Origin: Pseudobutyrivibrio xylanivorans | GTDB taxonomy: Bacteria; Bacillota; Clostridia; Lachnospirales; Lachnospiraceae | Length of the DNA: 64,000 bases | Direction: 5' to 3' | NCBI RefSeq assembly: GCF_010906925.1 | Contig: NZ_VTVE01000001.1 | Location: 930,001 to 994,000 of the forward strand | Shown here: piece by piece, positions 26,379 to 35,011 of the stretch | How the letters are laid out: each line of letters opens with the position of its first letter | Position numbering within the stretch: position 1 is the first letter of the stretch | The notes under the pieces: generated by a model | What the model was told of the DNA's origin: nothing | Database searches by the model: none | The model's input: only the letters and a program-made list of their open reading frames with translations | Made by a program: the position numbers and the translations under genes

Positions 26379-26463
26379 GCTGGTAGACATCAAGCTCTGA
26401 GGTTTCTTAAGCGAATCGTTTTAGATGAGCTGAGAAACTCTCAGGCTTGTAGTCGTAACCAGC
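26379..26463 (+). other. Unassigned structured RNA upstream of obgE
   Basis: An 85-nt segment folds into one long interrupted hairpin: GCTGGT 26379-26384 with ACCAGC 26458-26463; GAC 26386-26388 with GTC 26452-26454; CAAGC 26391-26395 with GCTTG 26445-26449; CTGAG 26397-26401 with CTCAG 26440-26444; GTTTCT 26402-26407 with AGAAAC 26433-26438. That gives 25 pairs with small internal loops and bulges and an apical loop of about 25 nt. No T-tract follows, so it is not a terminator; it ends 14 nt before the obgE ribosome site. I do not recognise the family. Confidence 0.5.
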
Positions 26464-26479
26464 GGATTTGATTATTTAG

Positions 26480-27772
<1,293 letters not shown>

Positions 27773-27785
27773 TAGGAGTTTATAG

Positions 27786-28073
27786 ATGACTAACAAACAA
27801 AGAGCATATTTATCATCACTTGCTTCAGATATGAGCCCAATTCTTCAAATTGGCAAGGCTTCACTTACTCCAGAGTATACCAATGCAGTAGATGAGGCTC
27901 TTGAGGCAAGAGAGCTTATTAAAATCAACGTATTAAAGAATTGTTTTGACGATCCAAAGGAGATGGCTCAGGTCCTTTCTGAGCGTACTCACTCTGAGGT
28001 TGTTAGAGTTATCGGAAGAAAAATTATTCTTTATAGACCAGCGAAGAAGCCAGTTATTAAGCTTCCTCAGTAA
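27786..28073 (+). CDS. yhbY: CRM-domain RNA-binding protein YhbY
   Basis: A 95-residue single CRM/KH-like domain protein associated with pre-50S particles. It shows the family motifs ILQIGKASLTPEY at 20-32 and RELIKINVLKNCF near 43-55, ending VIGRKIILYRPAKK. It is placed between obgE and nadD, the usual Firmicutes ribosome-maturation neighbourhood. No catalytic function is expected. Confidence 0.9.
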   Translation: MTNKQRAYLSSLASDMSPILQIGKASLTPEYTNAVDEALEARELIKINVLKNCFDDPKEMAQVLSERTHSEVVRVIGRKIILYRPAKKPVIKLPQ

Positions 28074-28082
28074 GGAGACTAC

Positions 28083-29276
28083 ATGAGAATTGGTATATAT
28101 GGCGGGACATTCAATCCAATTCACAACACACATATTGATATAACAAGGGCTGCTTTAGAGCAATTTTCACTTGATAAAGTTTATTTTTTAGTTGCTGGGA
28201 ATCCACCACACAAGGATACTGCGGAGAATATTCCTGATGCATGCAGACTTGAAATGGTTAAGCTTGCCATCGCAAACCAGCCTAAAATAGCTATTGATGA
28301 GCGAGAGATTTATCGTACTGGTAAGAGTTACTCATATATTTCTTTAACCGAAATAAAAAAAGAAAATCCTACTGATGATATCTTCTTTATAATGGGAAGT
28401 GACAGTTTGCTTTATTTTAAGAACTGGGTAAAGCCTGATGTTATCTCTGATTGTGCCACTATATTGGTTGCACCTAGACTCGGAGATGATATGGATGTTC
28501 TTAATGACGCAATCAATGAATGTAAAGATTTATTCTCAGGTGATTTCTTTTTAATTGATTATAAGGCTAATGGTTTAGCTTCATCAGTTATAAGACAGGA
28601 TTTTTACACAGATAAAAGCGTTCGTGAATGGCTTGATTCAAAAGTAGAAGAGTATATTATAGAGCATAATTTATATAGCCCTTACTCATACCATTATGAC
28701 GATATATTGAGACTGTCTCAGGAGATGAATAAAGAGCTCAAATCCAGCCGATATGTTCATACCCTAGGTGTTGCCACTACAGCCTATTCATTGGCCTTAA
28801 AATGGAATTATCCGGCTTATACGGCTATGGTAGCAGGCATACTACACGATTGTGCCAAATGTATATCAGACGAAAAGCGTATATCTGTATGTGAGAAAAA
28901 CAATATACCTATCAGAGATATTGAATACAAATATCCTCATCTTTTACATGGCAAAGTAGGAGCCTTCTATTGTAAAAGCAAATATGATGTTTTTGATGAC
29001 CAAATTGCCCATGCAATAGAGGTTCATACAACAGGCTGTCCTGGAATGAATCTGCTTGATAAAATTATTTTCGTTGCAGATTATATTGAGCCAGGACGTG
29101 ATAAACAGCCAAGACTTGATATTCTTAGGTCTGTTGCTTATGAGGATTTAGATAAATGCGTTTTCATGATTTTAGAAGACACAGTTAATTATTTAAACGA
29201 AAATCCTGAAATGGTAGATTCTACCACAATAGATACATACAATTATTATTTAAATGAGATGAAAGGCGAGGTTTAA
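28083..29276 (+). CDS. nadD: Fused NadD - YqeK: NaMN adenylyltransferase and HD-domain Ap4A hydrolase
   Basis: A 397-residue bifunctional protein. Residues 1-200 are nicotinate-mononucleotide adenylyltransferase (NAD synthesis), with the HXGH-type motif GGTFNPIHNTHI at 6-17 and the late ASSVIRQ motif. Residues about 210-397 are a YqeK-type HD hydrolase with HTLGV, GILHDCAK and HAIEVHTTG metal ligands; YqeK members split Ap4A into two ADP. In Bacillus these are separate adjacent genes yqeJ and yqeK; here the frame is continuous. rsfS, the Bacillus yqeL, follows one base after the stop. Confidence 0.92.
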   Translation: MRIGIYGGTFNPIHNTHIDITRAALEQFSLDKVYFLVAGNPPHKDTAENIPDACRLEMVKLAIANQPKIAIDEREIYRTGKSYSYISLTEIKKENPTDDIFFIMGSDSLLYFKNWVKPDVISDCATILVAPRLGDDMDVLNDAINECKDLFSGDFFLIDYKANGLASSVIRQDFYTDKSVREWLDSKVEEYIIEHNLYSPYSYHYDDILRLSQEMNKELKSSRYVHTLGVATTAYSLALKWNYPAYTAMVAGILHDCAKCISDEKRISVCEKNNIPIRDIEYKYPHLLHGKVGAFYCKSKYDVFDDQIAHAIEVHTTGCPGMNLLDKIIFVADYIEPGRDKQPRLDILRSVAYEDLDKCVFMILEDTVNYLNENPEMVDSTTIDTYNYYLNEMKGEV

Positions 29277-29277
29277 A

Positions 29278-29625
29278 ATGGAATCTAGAGAAATGGCAAA
29301 GATTGTTTGCAAAGCACTTGATGATAAAAAAGCCATCGACGTAAAAGCTATCGATATTTCCAATATAAGCATTATGGCTGATTACTTTATTGTAGCTTCA
29401 GCTTCGAATCAGAGTCAGCTTAACGCAATGCAGGACGAAGTAGATCGTCTTCTTTACGAGCAGGGAATTCACGCTAAATCAATCGAGGGAAATAGACAAA
29501 GTACTTGGGTACTTATGGACTATGAAGATGTGATTGTTCATTTATTCTCTGAGGAAGATAGATTATTCTACGACTTAGAGCGTATATGGAAAGACGGCAT
29601 TCTTATTGATGCCAAGGAACTTTAA
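29278..29625 (+). CDS. rsfS: Ribosomal silencing factor RsfS
   Basis: RsfS binds L14 on free 50S subunits and blocks joining to 30S in slow growth or starvation. The 115-residue protein has ADYFIVASASNQSQLNAMQDEV and the closing YEDVIVHLFSEEDRLFYDLERIW, both diagnostic. It ends the obgE operon and is followed by a very long stem-loop. Confidence 0.94.
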   Translation: MESREMAKIVCKALDDKKAIDVKAIDISNISIMADYFIVASASNQSQLNAMQDEVDRLLYEQGIHAKSIEGNRQSTWVLMDYEDVIVHLFSEEDRLFYDLERIWKDGILIDAKEL

Positions 29626-29647
29626 TAATTAGTAATTAATAATTAAT

Positions 29648-29752
29648 AAGCCATCTGTTACGCTATCAAGTCTTAGTATTGCTTCGCTCAGCATGGAAAG
29701 CTGCGCTTAAGTAACACTAAGAGCTTGATAGCTACAGATGGCTTTATTTTTT
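29648..29752 (+). terminator. Long branched stem-loop between rsfS and lexA
   Basis: AAGCCATCTGT (29648-29658) pairs with ACAGATGGCTT (29734-29744), GCTATCAAG (29662-29670) with CTTGATAGC (29724-29732), and TCTTAGT (29671-29677) with ACTAAGA (29716-29722), then a further imperfect stem with CAGC/GCTG at the tip. At 97 nt it is far larger than a usual terminator, but TTTATTTTTT follows. It lies between convergent rsfS and lexA and could end both. Confidence 0.65.
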
Positions 29753-29812
29753 ACATATTCAAATTATATTTTTAAATTTATATGCGTTGCATTAATAAAA
29801 ATGTTACGGTGG

Positions 29813-30427
29813 TTAGAAGAAGCGGAACACTCCGAATACCTTACCAAGGATCTGACAATCAGGAACAATGATTGGGTCCATATTATCATTCTCAGGCTGA
29901 AGACGAATATGTCCATCCTCTTTATAGAATGTCTTAACAGTAGCACTATCATCAACGAGAGCTACTACCATATCACCATTTCTAGCAGTATCTTGCTGCA
30001 TAACAATAATAGTGTCACCATCTAAGATACCAGCATTAATCATAGACTCTCCCTTAACACGAAGCATAAATGACTGCTGATTAGGCATATGCTCAGCTGG
30101 AATAGGGAAGTACTCATTAATATTCTGTACAGCAAGTAGTGGCTGTCCTGCAGCAACATTACCAACAACAGGTACATTAACTACCTCGCGTCTAATCATA
30201 TTAAAATTATCATCTACAATCTCAATAGCACGTGGCTTGGAAGGGTCACGCTTAATATAACCATTTTTCTCTAATGTCTCTAAATGTGAGTGAATAGAAG
30301 AAGTGGACTTAAGATTACAAGCATCACAAAGCTCACGCACTGTAGGCGGATAACCTCTATTTAAAATCTCGCTTTTTATAACTTCAAGTATTTCTCTTTG
30401 CTTAGCAGATATTTTTCCGTATGCCAT
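29813..30427 (-). CDS. lexA: SOS repressor LexA
   Basis: LexA represses DNA-damage genes and is self-cleaved when RecA is activated. The 204-residue protein has an N-terminal winged helix (about 1-65; YPPTVRELCDACNLKSTSSIHSHL recognition region) and a C-terminal S24 latent protease: scissile Ala93-Gly94 in NVAAGQPL, nucleophile Ser128 in GESM, and Lys165 in ATVKTF. It is divergent from a LysM/YneA gene, an arrangement shared with Bacillus. LexA-type boxes lie in the intergenic region. Confidence 0.96.
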   Translation of the reverse strand: MAYGKISAKQREILEVIKSEILNRGYPPTVRELCDACNLKSTSSIHSHLETLEKNGYIKRDPSKPRAIEIVDDNFNMIRREVVNVPVVGNVAAGQPLLAVQNINEYFPIPAEHMPNQQSFMLRVKGESMINAGILDGDTIIVMQQDTARNGDMVVALVDDSATVKTFYKEDGHIRLQPENDNMDPIIVPDCQILGKVFGVFRFF

Positions 30428-30459
30428 AGTGAAAACACTCCTTTCATTTTCTTAAAATT

Positions 30460-30488
30460 ACAATAGCATAAAGAACATATTTTTGCAA
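30460..30488 (-). promoter_or_regulatory. lexA promoter
   Basis: On the minus strand TTGCAA (30483-30488) and TATTGT (30460-30465) are separated by 17 nt. AAGGAG follows before the lexA ATG. Confidence 0.6.
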
Positions 30489-30521
30489 ACAAATTTTCCG
30501 AAATTTTGTTCGTAAAAAGTA

Positions 30522-30550
30522 TTGACAAACGGTTGTTCGTGAATTATATT
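30522..30550 (+). promoter_or_regulatory. yneA promoter
   Basis: TTGACA (30522-30527), 17-nt spacer, TATATT (30545-30550). The spacer is largely filled by a LexA box. Confidence 0.8.
30527..30538 (-). promoter_or_regulatory. LexA (SOS) box 1
   Basis: Minus strand reads GAACAACCGTTT, fitting the Firmicutes consensus GAACN4GTTY. It lies between the -35 and -10 of the yneA promoter. Confidence 0.75.
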
Positions 30551-30557
30551 GTTTTCA

Positions 30558-30569
30558 GAACAAACGTTT
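30558..30569 (+). promoter_or_regulatory. LexA (SOS) box 2
   Basis: GAACAAACGTTT matches GAACN4GTTY just downstream of the yneA -10, over the expected start of transcription. Confidence 0.78.
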
Positions 30570-30597
30570 TCGAACATCTTTTTGGAGGATGAGAATT

Positions 30598-30927
30598 ATG
30601 AGAGCAGTTACTAAAGCAGAGTTAATTGTTAAGAGACGCAAGATGATGTTATTTATTGGGGTTGTTGCAGCTATTCTTGTTGGGATGATTTCTTTTAGTA
30701 TTAATGCTTCTGCAGAGGATAGCAGAGAGGTATATACATATTACACCAGCTATGAGGTTCAGGATGGTGATACCCTTTGGACTATAGCAGATCAGTTCAT
30801 GGGACCAGATTTTACTGATAAGAGGGAGTTCATTGATAATATTAAGTCACTGAATCATTTATCAAAGGACGATATTACCGCCGGAAATTACTTAGTTATT
30901 GAATATTCCTCATATGAGGAACTTTAA
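30598..30927 (+). CDS. yneA: YneA-like SOS cell-division suppressor (LysM protein)
   Basis: A 109-residue protein with a basic N-terminus, one membrane segment (about 15-35) and an extracytoplasmic LysM domain (about 48-103; YEVQDGDTLWTIADQF and AGNYLVIEY). YneA-type proteins delay septation during the SOS response. Identification rests on the architecture, the divergent position next to lexA and two LexA boxes in its promoter. The ATG at 30598 is chosen over one at 30589, which directly abuts the GGAGG. Sequence resemblance to Bacillus YneA outside LysM is slight. Confidence 0.8.
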   Translation: MRAVTKAELIVKRRKMMLFIGVVAAILVGMISFSINASAEDSREVYTYYTSYEVQDGDTLWTIADQFMGPDFTDKREFIDNIKSLNHLSKDDITAGNYLVIEYSSYEEL

Positions 30928-31019
30928 GTATTCACATACTTTATTCTCTTGTGTTAGAATACATACATATAGATTATATATTTGATAACATATCTATATT
31001 TTGTATTTTAGGAGAGTAA

Positions 31020-31769
31020 ATGATTAGATTTTTTATCGCTATTATTTTTAATTTAAAACGTGGACCATCTTTAGTATCCCACATGCGTAAGATGACCAAA
31101 CACAAGGATAGGTATCCCGAGAAGGTTAGATATGCTTACGCTCTTAGACTTATTAGATTTTTAAAGAAGAGTGCTAGAATTACCACAGAAGTGTACGGTA
31201 CGGAGAACCTTCCAGAAGAGGGCGGATATGTTATGTATCCTAATCATCAGGGCAAATACGATGCTTTAGGTATTATGTATGCCCATCATAATCCTTGTAC
31301 CTTTGTTATGGATAAGGCTAAGTCATATGGCTTTTTAGTTAGAGAATTAGTTGATTTGCTTGGTGCCAAGCGTTTAGCCCTTGATGACGTACGACAGAAT
31401 ATCCGTATTATGGACCAGATTACAAAAGAAGTTAAAGAAGGCACACGATTTATCCTCTTTTCCGAGGGCGGATATGATCGAAATGGTAATATAGTTCAGA
31501 GATTTAAGCCCGGCAGTTTTAAATGCGCTATGAAGGCTCAGGTTCCTATTATTCCTGTTACTTTAATAGATTCCTATATTGCATTTAATAGCCTTAAGCC
31601 TGGTCCTGTTACTACTAAAGTAATATTTGGTAAGCCTATCCTCTATGATACATACAAGGATATGAAGACACACGAGGTGGCAGATTTAGTGAGAAATACA
31701 ATTATTACTACCATGGAAGAGCATGGCGTATATGTTAACTCTCAGAATTCGCCAGATTTACTTACTTAG
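31020..31769 (+). CDS. plsC: 1-acyl-sn-glycerol-3-phosphate acyltransferase (PlsC family)
   Basis: PlsC-type enzymes acylate lysophosphatidic acid at the membrane to make phosphatidic acid. The 249-residue protein has the catalytic HX4D motif as NHQGKYD (His76, Asp81), the FSEGG(Y) motif II near 141-146, and a PVTLIDSY block. A hydrophobic N-terminal segment suggests peripheral or monotopic membrane association. AGGAGA at 31011-31016 sets the start. Substrate specificity within the family cannot be told. Confidence 0.86.
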   Translation: MIRFFIAIIFNLKRGPSLVSHMRKMTKHKDRYPEKVRYAYALRLIRFLKKSARITTEVYGTENLPEEGGYVMYPNHQGKYDALGIMYAHHNPCTFVMDKAKSYGFLVRELVDLLGAKRLALDDVRQNIRIMDQITKEVKEGTRFILFSEGGYDRNGNIVQRFKPGSFKCAMKAQVPIIPVTLIDSYIAFNSLKPGPVTTKVIFGKPILYDTYKDMKTHEVADLVRNTIITTMEEHGVYVNSQNSPDLLT

Positions 31770-31790
31770 TAGGATTTATTTAGTTATATT

Positions 31791-31836
31791 ATAGGAACAG
31801 ATCACCTTTAATTGTTGGTTTGTTCCTATTTTTATT
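31791..31836 (+). terminator. Terminator of plsC
   Basis: ATAGGAACA (31791-31799) pairs with TGTTCCTAT (31821-31829) around a 21-base loop, followed by TTTTTATT. Confidence 0.75.
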
Positions 31837-31945
31837 AATGACAAAAATTGATTAATCCTTTACCAATGATTAATTAGTTCCTTTATAGAAGACTTGTTAT
31901 TATTGATATAGTTTTATCAAATAATATTTTGTGAGGTTTTTATTT

Positions 31946-32821
31946 ATGGAAAAGGTAAAATGGGGTGTTTTAGGAACAGCAAATATTGCAAAGGTTTGTA
32001 CTATTCCTGGAATGCAGCAAGTTGATACTTGTGAGCTTTATGCTATTGCAGGAAGAGATATTAATAAGGCCCTTAAGTTTAAGGATGATTTTGGATTTCA
32101 AAAAGCGTATGGTTCTTATGAAGAATTAATTGAAGATTCTGAGGTACAAGCAATTTATATTCCTCTGCCTAATGGCCTTCATTTAAAATGGGTTAAGGAA
32201 GCCCTACAGCATAAAAAGCATGTTATCTGTGAGAAGCCTCTTGCTCTTAATGCAAGTGCCGCTAGAGATATGTTTGAAACAGCCAAGGCTAATGGTGTAG
32301 TACTTATGGAGGCATATGCATATCTACATAGTCCATATATTAAAAGTTTAAAGGCAGACATAGATTCAGGATTAATCGGAGAAATTGATTATATTGAATC
32401 AGAGTTTTTAACTCAGGGCTATAGTGAAGATATACGATTATACAAAGACCAGGGTGGTGGTGCAATGTATGATTTAGGATGCTATTGCACTACCATGATT
32501 TTATCTTTGATAGATTCTACACCTACATCTGTTATTGCCAACGCAAGATACACAGAACTTGGTGTTGATGAGCTTACTAATGCTATTATCAAATTAAAAA
32601 ATGGTGTTAATGCTACTTTTACTGTTGGTATGATACTTGGCAAGGATAGTGGTAGTCGCTTTGATAAGCTTTATATACACGGCTCAAAGGGGGCAATTCG
32701 CTCTGATGTAGAGTTCAATCAATCTGGAGAGTTATCATATAAAATATACCTGGATAAGGAAATAATAGACCGAAAGATATCCGTTCCACAGAATTATTCA
32801 CTTGAGATTGCTTCAGCTTAA
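31946..32821 (+). CDS. Gfo/Idh/MocA family oxidoreductase, C-terminally frameshifted
   Basis: An NAD(P)-dependent sugar-type dehydrogenase of the Gfo/Idh/MocA family; substrate unknown. The Rossmann domain (about 1-120) starts WGVLGTANIAKVCTIPGM and carries the EKPLALN motif around the catalytic Lys; the C-terminal alpha/beta domain follows (GGGAMYDLGCYCT). The 291-residue frame stops at 32821, about 37 residues short of relatives. The missing end, NSCILNGE through MDEVFRKIGYYN, is present in another frame directly after, so one extra base near 32811-32813 has shifted the frame. GTGAGG at 31931 supports the ATG at 31946. Confidence 0.8.
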   Translation: MEKVKWGVLGTANIAKVCTIPGMQQVDTCELYAIAGRDINKALKFKDDFGFQKAYGSYEELIEDSEVQAIYIPLPNGLHLKWVKEALQHKKHVICEKPLALNASAARDMFETAKANGVVLMEAYAYLHSPYIKSLKADIDSGLIGEIDYIESEFLTQGYSEDIRLYKDQGGGAMYDLGCYCTTMILSLIDSTPTSVIANARYTELGVDELTNAIIKLKNGVNATFTVGMILGKDSGSRFDKLYIHGSKGAIRSDVEFNQSGELSYKIYLDKEIIDRKISVPQNYSLEIASA

Positions 32822-32927
32822 TAGCTGCATTTTAAATGGCGAAACTCAGCATATTACTCCTGATTTTTCTATTAAGAATGCAGAGCTTATGGACGAAGTT
32901 TTTCGTAAAATAGGCTACTATAACTAG
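32814..32927 (+). pseudogene. Displaced C-terminal end of the Gfo/Idh/MocA gene
   Basis: Read from 32814 the sequence encodes QLNSCILNGETQHI, then PDFSIKNAELMDEVFRKIGYYN and a TAG at 32925-32927. This is the standard C-terminal helix-turn of the family and joins smoothly to the upstream frame after Ile-Ala if one base is removed. It has no start or ribosome site of its own. Confidence 0.75.
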
Positions 32928-33003
32928 CAAATTTATTATATACTCAACAGGAAACTACAATAGAATTCGCATTTTCGGATTCGCATAAAGAGAGGATGTA
33001 TAA

Positions 33004-33456
33004 ATGACAGATTATAAGCTACTTGCAGAACAGTTAAAGGCACTAGCAGAGGATGAGCCAAGCTATATTCCAGTATTATCTAATGCGTCTGCCCTAATTA
33101 ATCAAAACTTAGATGATTTAAATTGGGCTGGTTTTTATTTAATAGACAATGATTCCTTATTGCTTGGTCCATTTCAAGGAAAGGTCGCTTGCATTAGAAT
33201 CAAATTAGGCAGGGGTGTATGTGGTACAGCTGTACAAAATGATGAGACTATAGTAGTTCCTAATGTACATGAATTTCCTGGTCATATAGCATGTGATAGC
33301 GCTTCTAACTCAGAAATAGTAGTTCCTATTCATAAAAATGGTAAGATTGTGGGTGTACTTGATATTGACAGCCCTAGTCTAAATAGATTTTCACAGACAG
33401 ACAAAGAAGGGCTTGAACTTTTTGTTAGAACATTAGAAGATGTCATTCAATTCTAG
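33004..33456 (+). CDS. msrC: Free methionine-(R)-sulfoxide reductase (GAF-type fRMsr)
   Basis: fRMsr reduces free Met-R-O with thioredoxin, an oxidative-damage repair role. The 150-residue protein is a single GAF domain with the three diagnostic cysteines Cys63, Cys73 and Cys97; the spacings of 10 and 24 residues match E. coli fRMsr exactly. Other family features are LNWAGFYL and GVLDIDSP. AGAGAGGATG precedes the ATG. It stands between the oxidoreductase and the PspC gene. Confidence 0.9.
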   Translation: MTDYKLLAEQLKALAEDEPSYIPVLSNASALINQNLDDLNWAGFYLIDNDSLLLGPFQGKVACIRIKLGRGVCGTAVQNDETIVVPNVHEFPGHIACDSASNSEIVVPIHKNGKIVGVLDIDSPSLNRFSQTDKEGLELFVRTLEDVIQF

Positions 33457-33512
33457 TCTCTTGTATTATTAATCTTTATAAATTAAGATTATAGATAAAT
33501 GGAGGGATGAAA

Positions 33513-33704
33513 ATGAATAAAAGACTTTATAAAAGTAATAACAGAAAAATTTGCGGTGTTTGCGGCGGAATAGGAGAATATCTTGATGTAGATCCTACAT
33601 TTATTAGATTACTTTGGGTTATATTTGCCTGCTGCGCTGGTTGTGGAATTTTAGCATATATTATAGCAGCCATCATCATGGAAGATGAGCCAGGCAGTTT
33701 TTAA
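33513..33704 (+). CDS. Minimal PspC-domain membrane protein
   Basis: A 63-residue PspC-domain protein: LYKSNNRKICGVCGGIGEYLDVDPTFIRLLW forms the helical PspC part and the segment from about 29 to 55 is one transmembrane helix. PspC proteins take part in membrane stress sensing, but stand-alone mini forms in Firmicutes have no settled function. The ATG at 33513 is preferred to 33507, which abuts the GGAGGG site. A strong terminator follows. Confidence 0.85.
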   Translation: MNKRLYKSNNRKICGVCGGIGEYLDVDPTFIRLLWVIFACCAGCGILAYIIAAIIMEDEPGSF

Positions 33705-33717
33705 ACATTAAAAATAA

Positions 33718-33751
33718 AAGGTTGCAGAATAATCTGCAACCTTAATTTTTT
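33718..33751. terminator. Bidirectional terminator between PspC and BASS genes
   Basis: AAGGTTGCAG (33718-33727) pairs perfectly with CTGCAACCTT (33734-33743) around AATAAT, with a T-run after it on the plus strand and an A-run before it serving the minus strand. It ends two convergent genes. Confidence 0.85.
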
Positions 33752-34724
33752 AATTTGTAGAATCAAGACTAACTTCAAGCTGACTTGAATTATTATCCTC
33801 TGATTTCATTCTTCTATAGAGATTTGCAAGTAATGCACCTGAGATATTATGCCATACTGAGAAAATAGCTCCAGGTACTGTAGCCATTGCAAGATCAGGG
33901 AATGCTGTACCAGCAAGAGATGTTGCAAGACCAGAGTTTTGCATACCAATCTCAACAGATAATGCTTTCTTCTTAGCAAGTGGAAGACCAAGAACTTTTC
34001 CTAATAATAAACCACATGCATAACCAAGTAAGTTATGAAGGATTACCACTACAAATATAATTGCTCCTGTTGAAAGAATCTGCTCAGAGTTGTGAGATAC
34101 TACAGCAGCTACAATCATTGTGATTGCAAGAACGCTGATAAGTGGAAGAGCTTCCTTTACTTTCTGAGTATATTTACCAAAGAAATGATTTATAATAAAT
34201 CCAAGTGCGATTGGTACAATTACAACTTTGATTATTGATAAGAACATTGCCTTTATATCAACTGATACTGAAGTATGTAAGAATAAATATGTAATTAGTG
34301 GTGTAAGGAATGGTGCGAGAAGAGTATTAACGCTTGTCATACCTACAGACAGTGCTACATCACCTTCGCTTAGATAGGTAATAACATTGCTAGATGTACC
34401 ACCTGGGCATGTACCTACAAGAATTACACCAGCAAGTAATCCAGCCTCAAGACCAAATGTCTTTCCTAAGATAAAAGCAAGAAGAGGCATGATAGTAAAC
34501 TGAGCCAGGCATCCAAGTAAGATATCCTTTGGATGTGTAAACACTAATACGAAATCTTCTGGTTTAATTGTCAGACCCATGCCAAACATTACAACCATTA
34601 ATAAATAGTTAATCCATGTTGTTTGAATCCAAAGACATGTAACCGGTTTAAATAAAGCCAGTGCTGCCACAACTAGAACGATAATCGCCATGTACTTTCC
34701 GATAAAATCACTGATTTTTTTCAT
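33750..34724 (-). CDS. Bile acid:sodium symporter (BASS) family transporter
   Basis: A 324-residue polytopic membrane protein with about ten hydrophobic segments. BASS-family signatures are present: LLMVVMFGMGLTI near 40-52, GTCPGGTSSNVITYLSEGDVALS around 103-125 (first sodium/substrate crossing helix) and EIGMQNSGLATSLA near 257-270 (second). Bacterial members export or import organic anions, including pantoate-type acids, so bile acid transport should not be assumed. It faces away from the cysteine-rich genes and is convergent with the PspC gene. AAGGAAGG precedes its ATG. Confidence 0.88.
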   Translation of the reverse strand: MKKISDFIGKYMAIIVLVVAALALFKPVTCLWIQTTWINYLLMVVMFGMGLTIKPEDFVLVFTHPKDILLGCLAQFTIMPLLAFILGKTFGLEAGLLAGVILVGTCPGGTSSNVITYLSEGDVALSVGMTSVNTLLAPFLTPLITYLFLHTSVSVDIKAMFLSIIKVVIVPIALGFIINHFFGKYTQKVKEALPLISVLAITMIVAAVVSHNSEQILSTGAIIFVVVILHNLLGYACGLLLGKVLGLPLAKKKALSVEIGMQNSGLATSLAGTAFPDLAMATVPGAIFSVWHNISGALLANLYRRMKSEDNNSSQLEVSLDSTN

Positions 34725-35011
34725 AAAAATATCCTTCCTTTCATAAATAGAGTTTAGTACGTTAAAGCGATAAAGCTATGATTACAATAGCACTAGGATG
34801 TAGAATATTCAATAGATAAATATGAATTATGGTAAATTTTATATACCAATATTAAAAGGAGTTTTGAGTTTATAATGGTAGAGACCAGCTTGCTCAGCTA
34901 AATAAGGACTGCATGAATTGGATAGAAGAGTATATTAAATAGCTTTTGTACTGTATAATATACTTATATACGAGATAATTAATAGTGTTGTAAAGAATTG
35001 TGAGGTCCGCT
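34725..35011. other. AT-rich intergenic stretch with possible gene remnant
   Basis: No complete gene is seen. On the plus strand the open run 34868-34942 encodes VYNGRDQLAQLNKDC then MNWIEEYIK and a stop; this reads like a genuine protein C-terminus, with no start. An AT-rich inverted repeat GTATA/TATAC at 34953-34971 contains a TATAAT and may be the promoter of the next gene. Confidence 0.35.

Noticed and set aside
26379-26463. tRNA or 6S RNA gene
   Set aside because: No cloverleaf, T-loop or anticodon arm is formed, and 6S RNA is about twice as long with a central open bubble.
29738-30025. Rightward open frame of 95 codons across the lexA 3' end
   Set aside because: It lies antisense to lexA, begins inside the long stem-loop tail and has no ribosome site or recognisable domain.
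33750-34724. Bile acid importer as a literal function
   Set aside because: The BASS family name does not define substrate; only the family is claimed.
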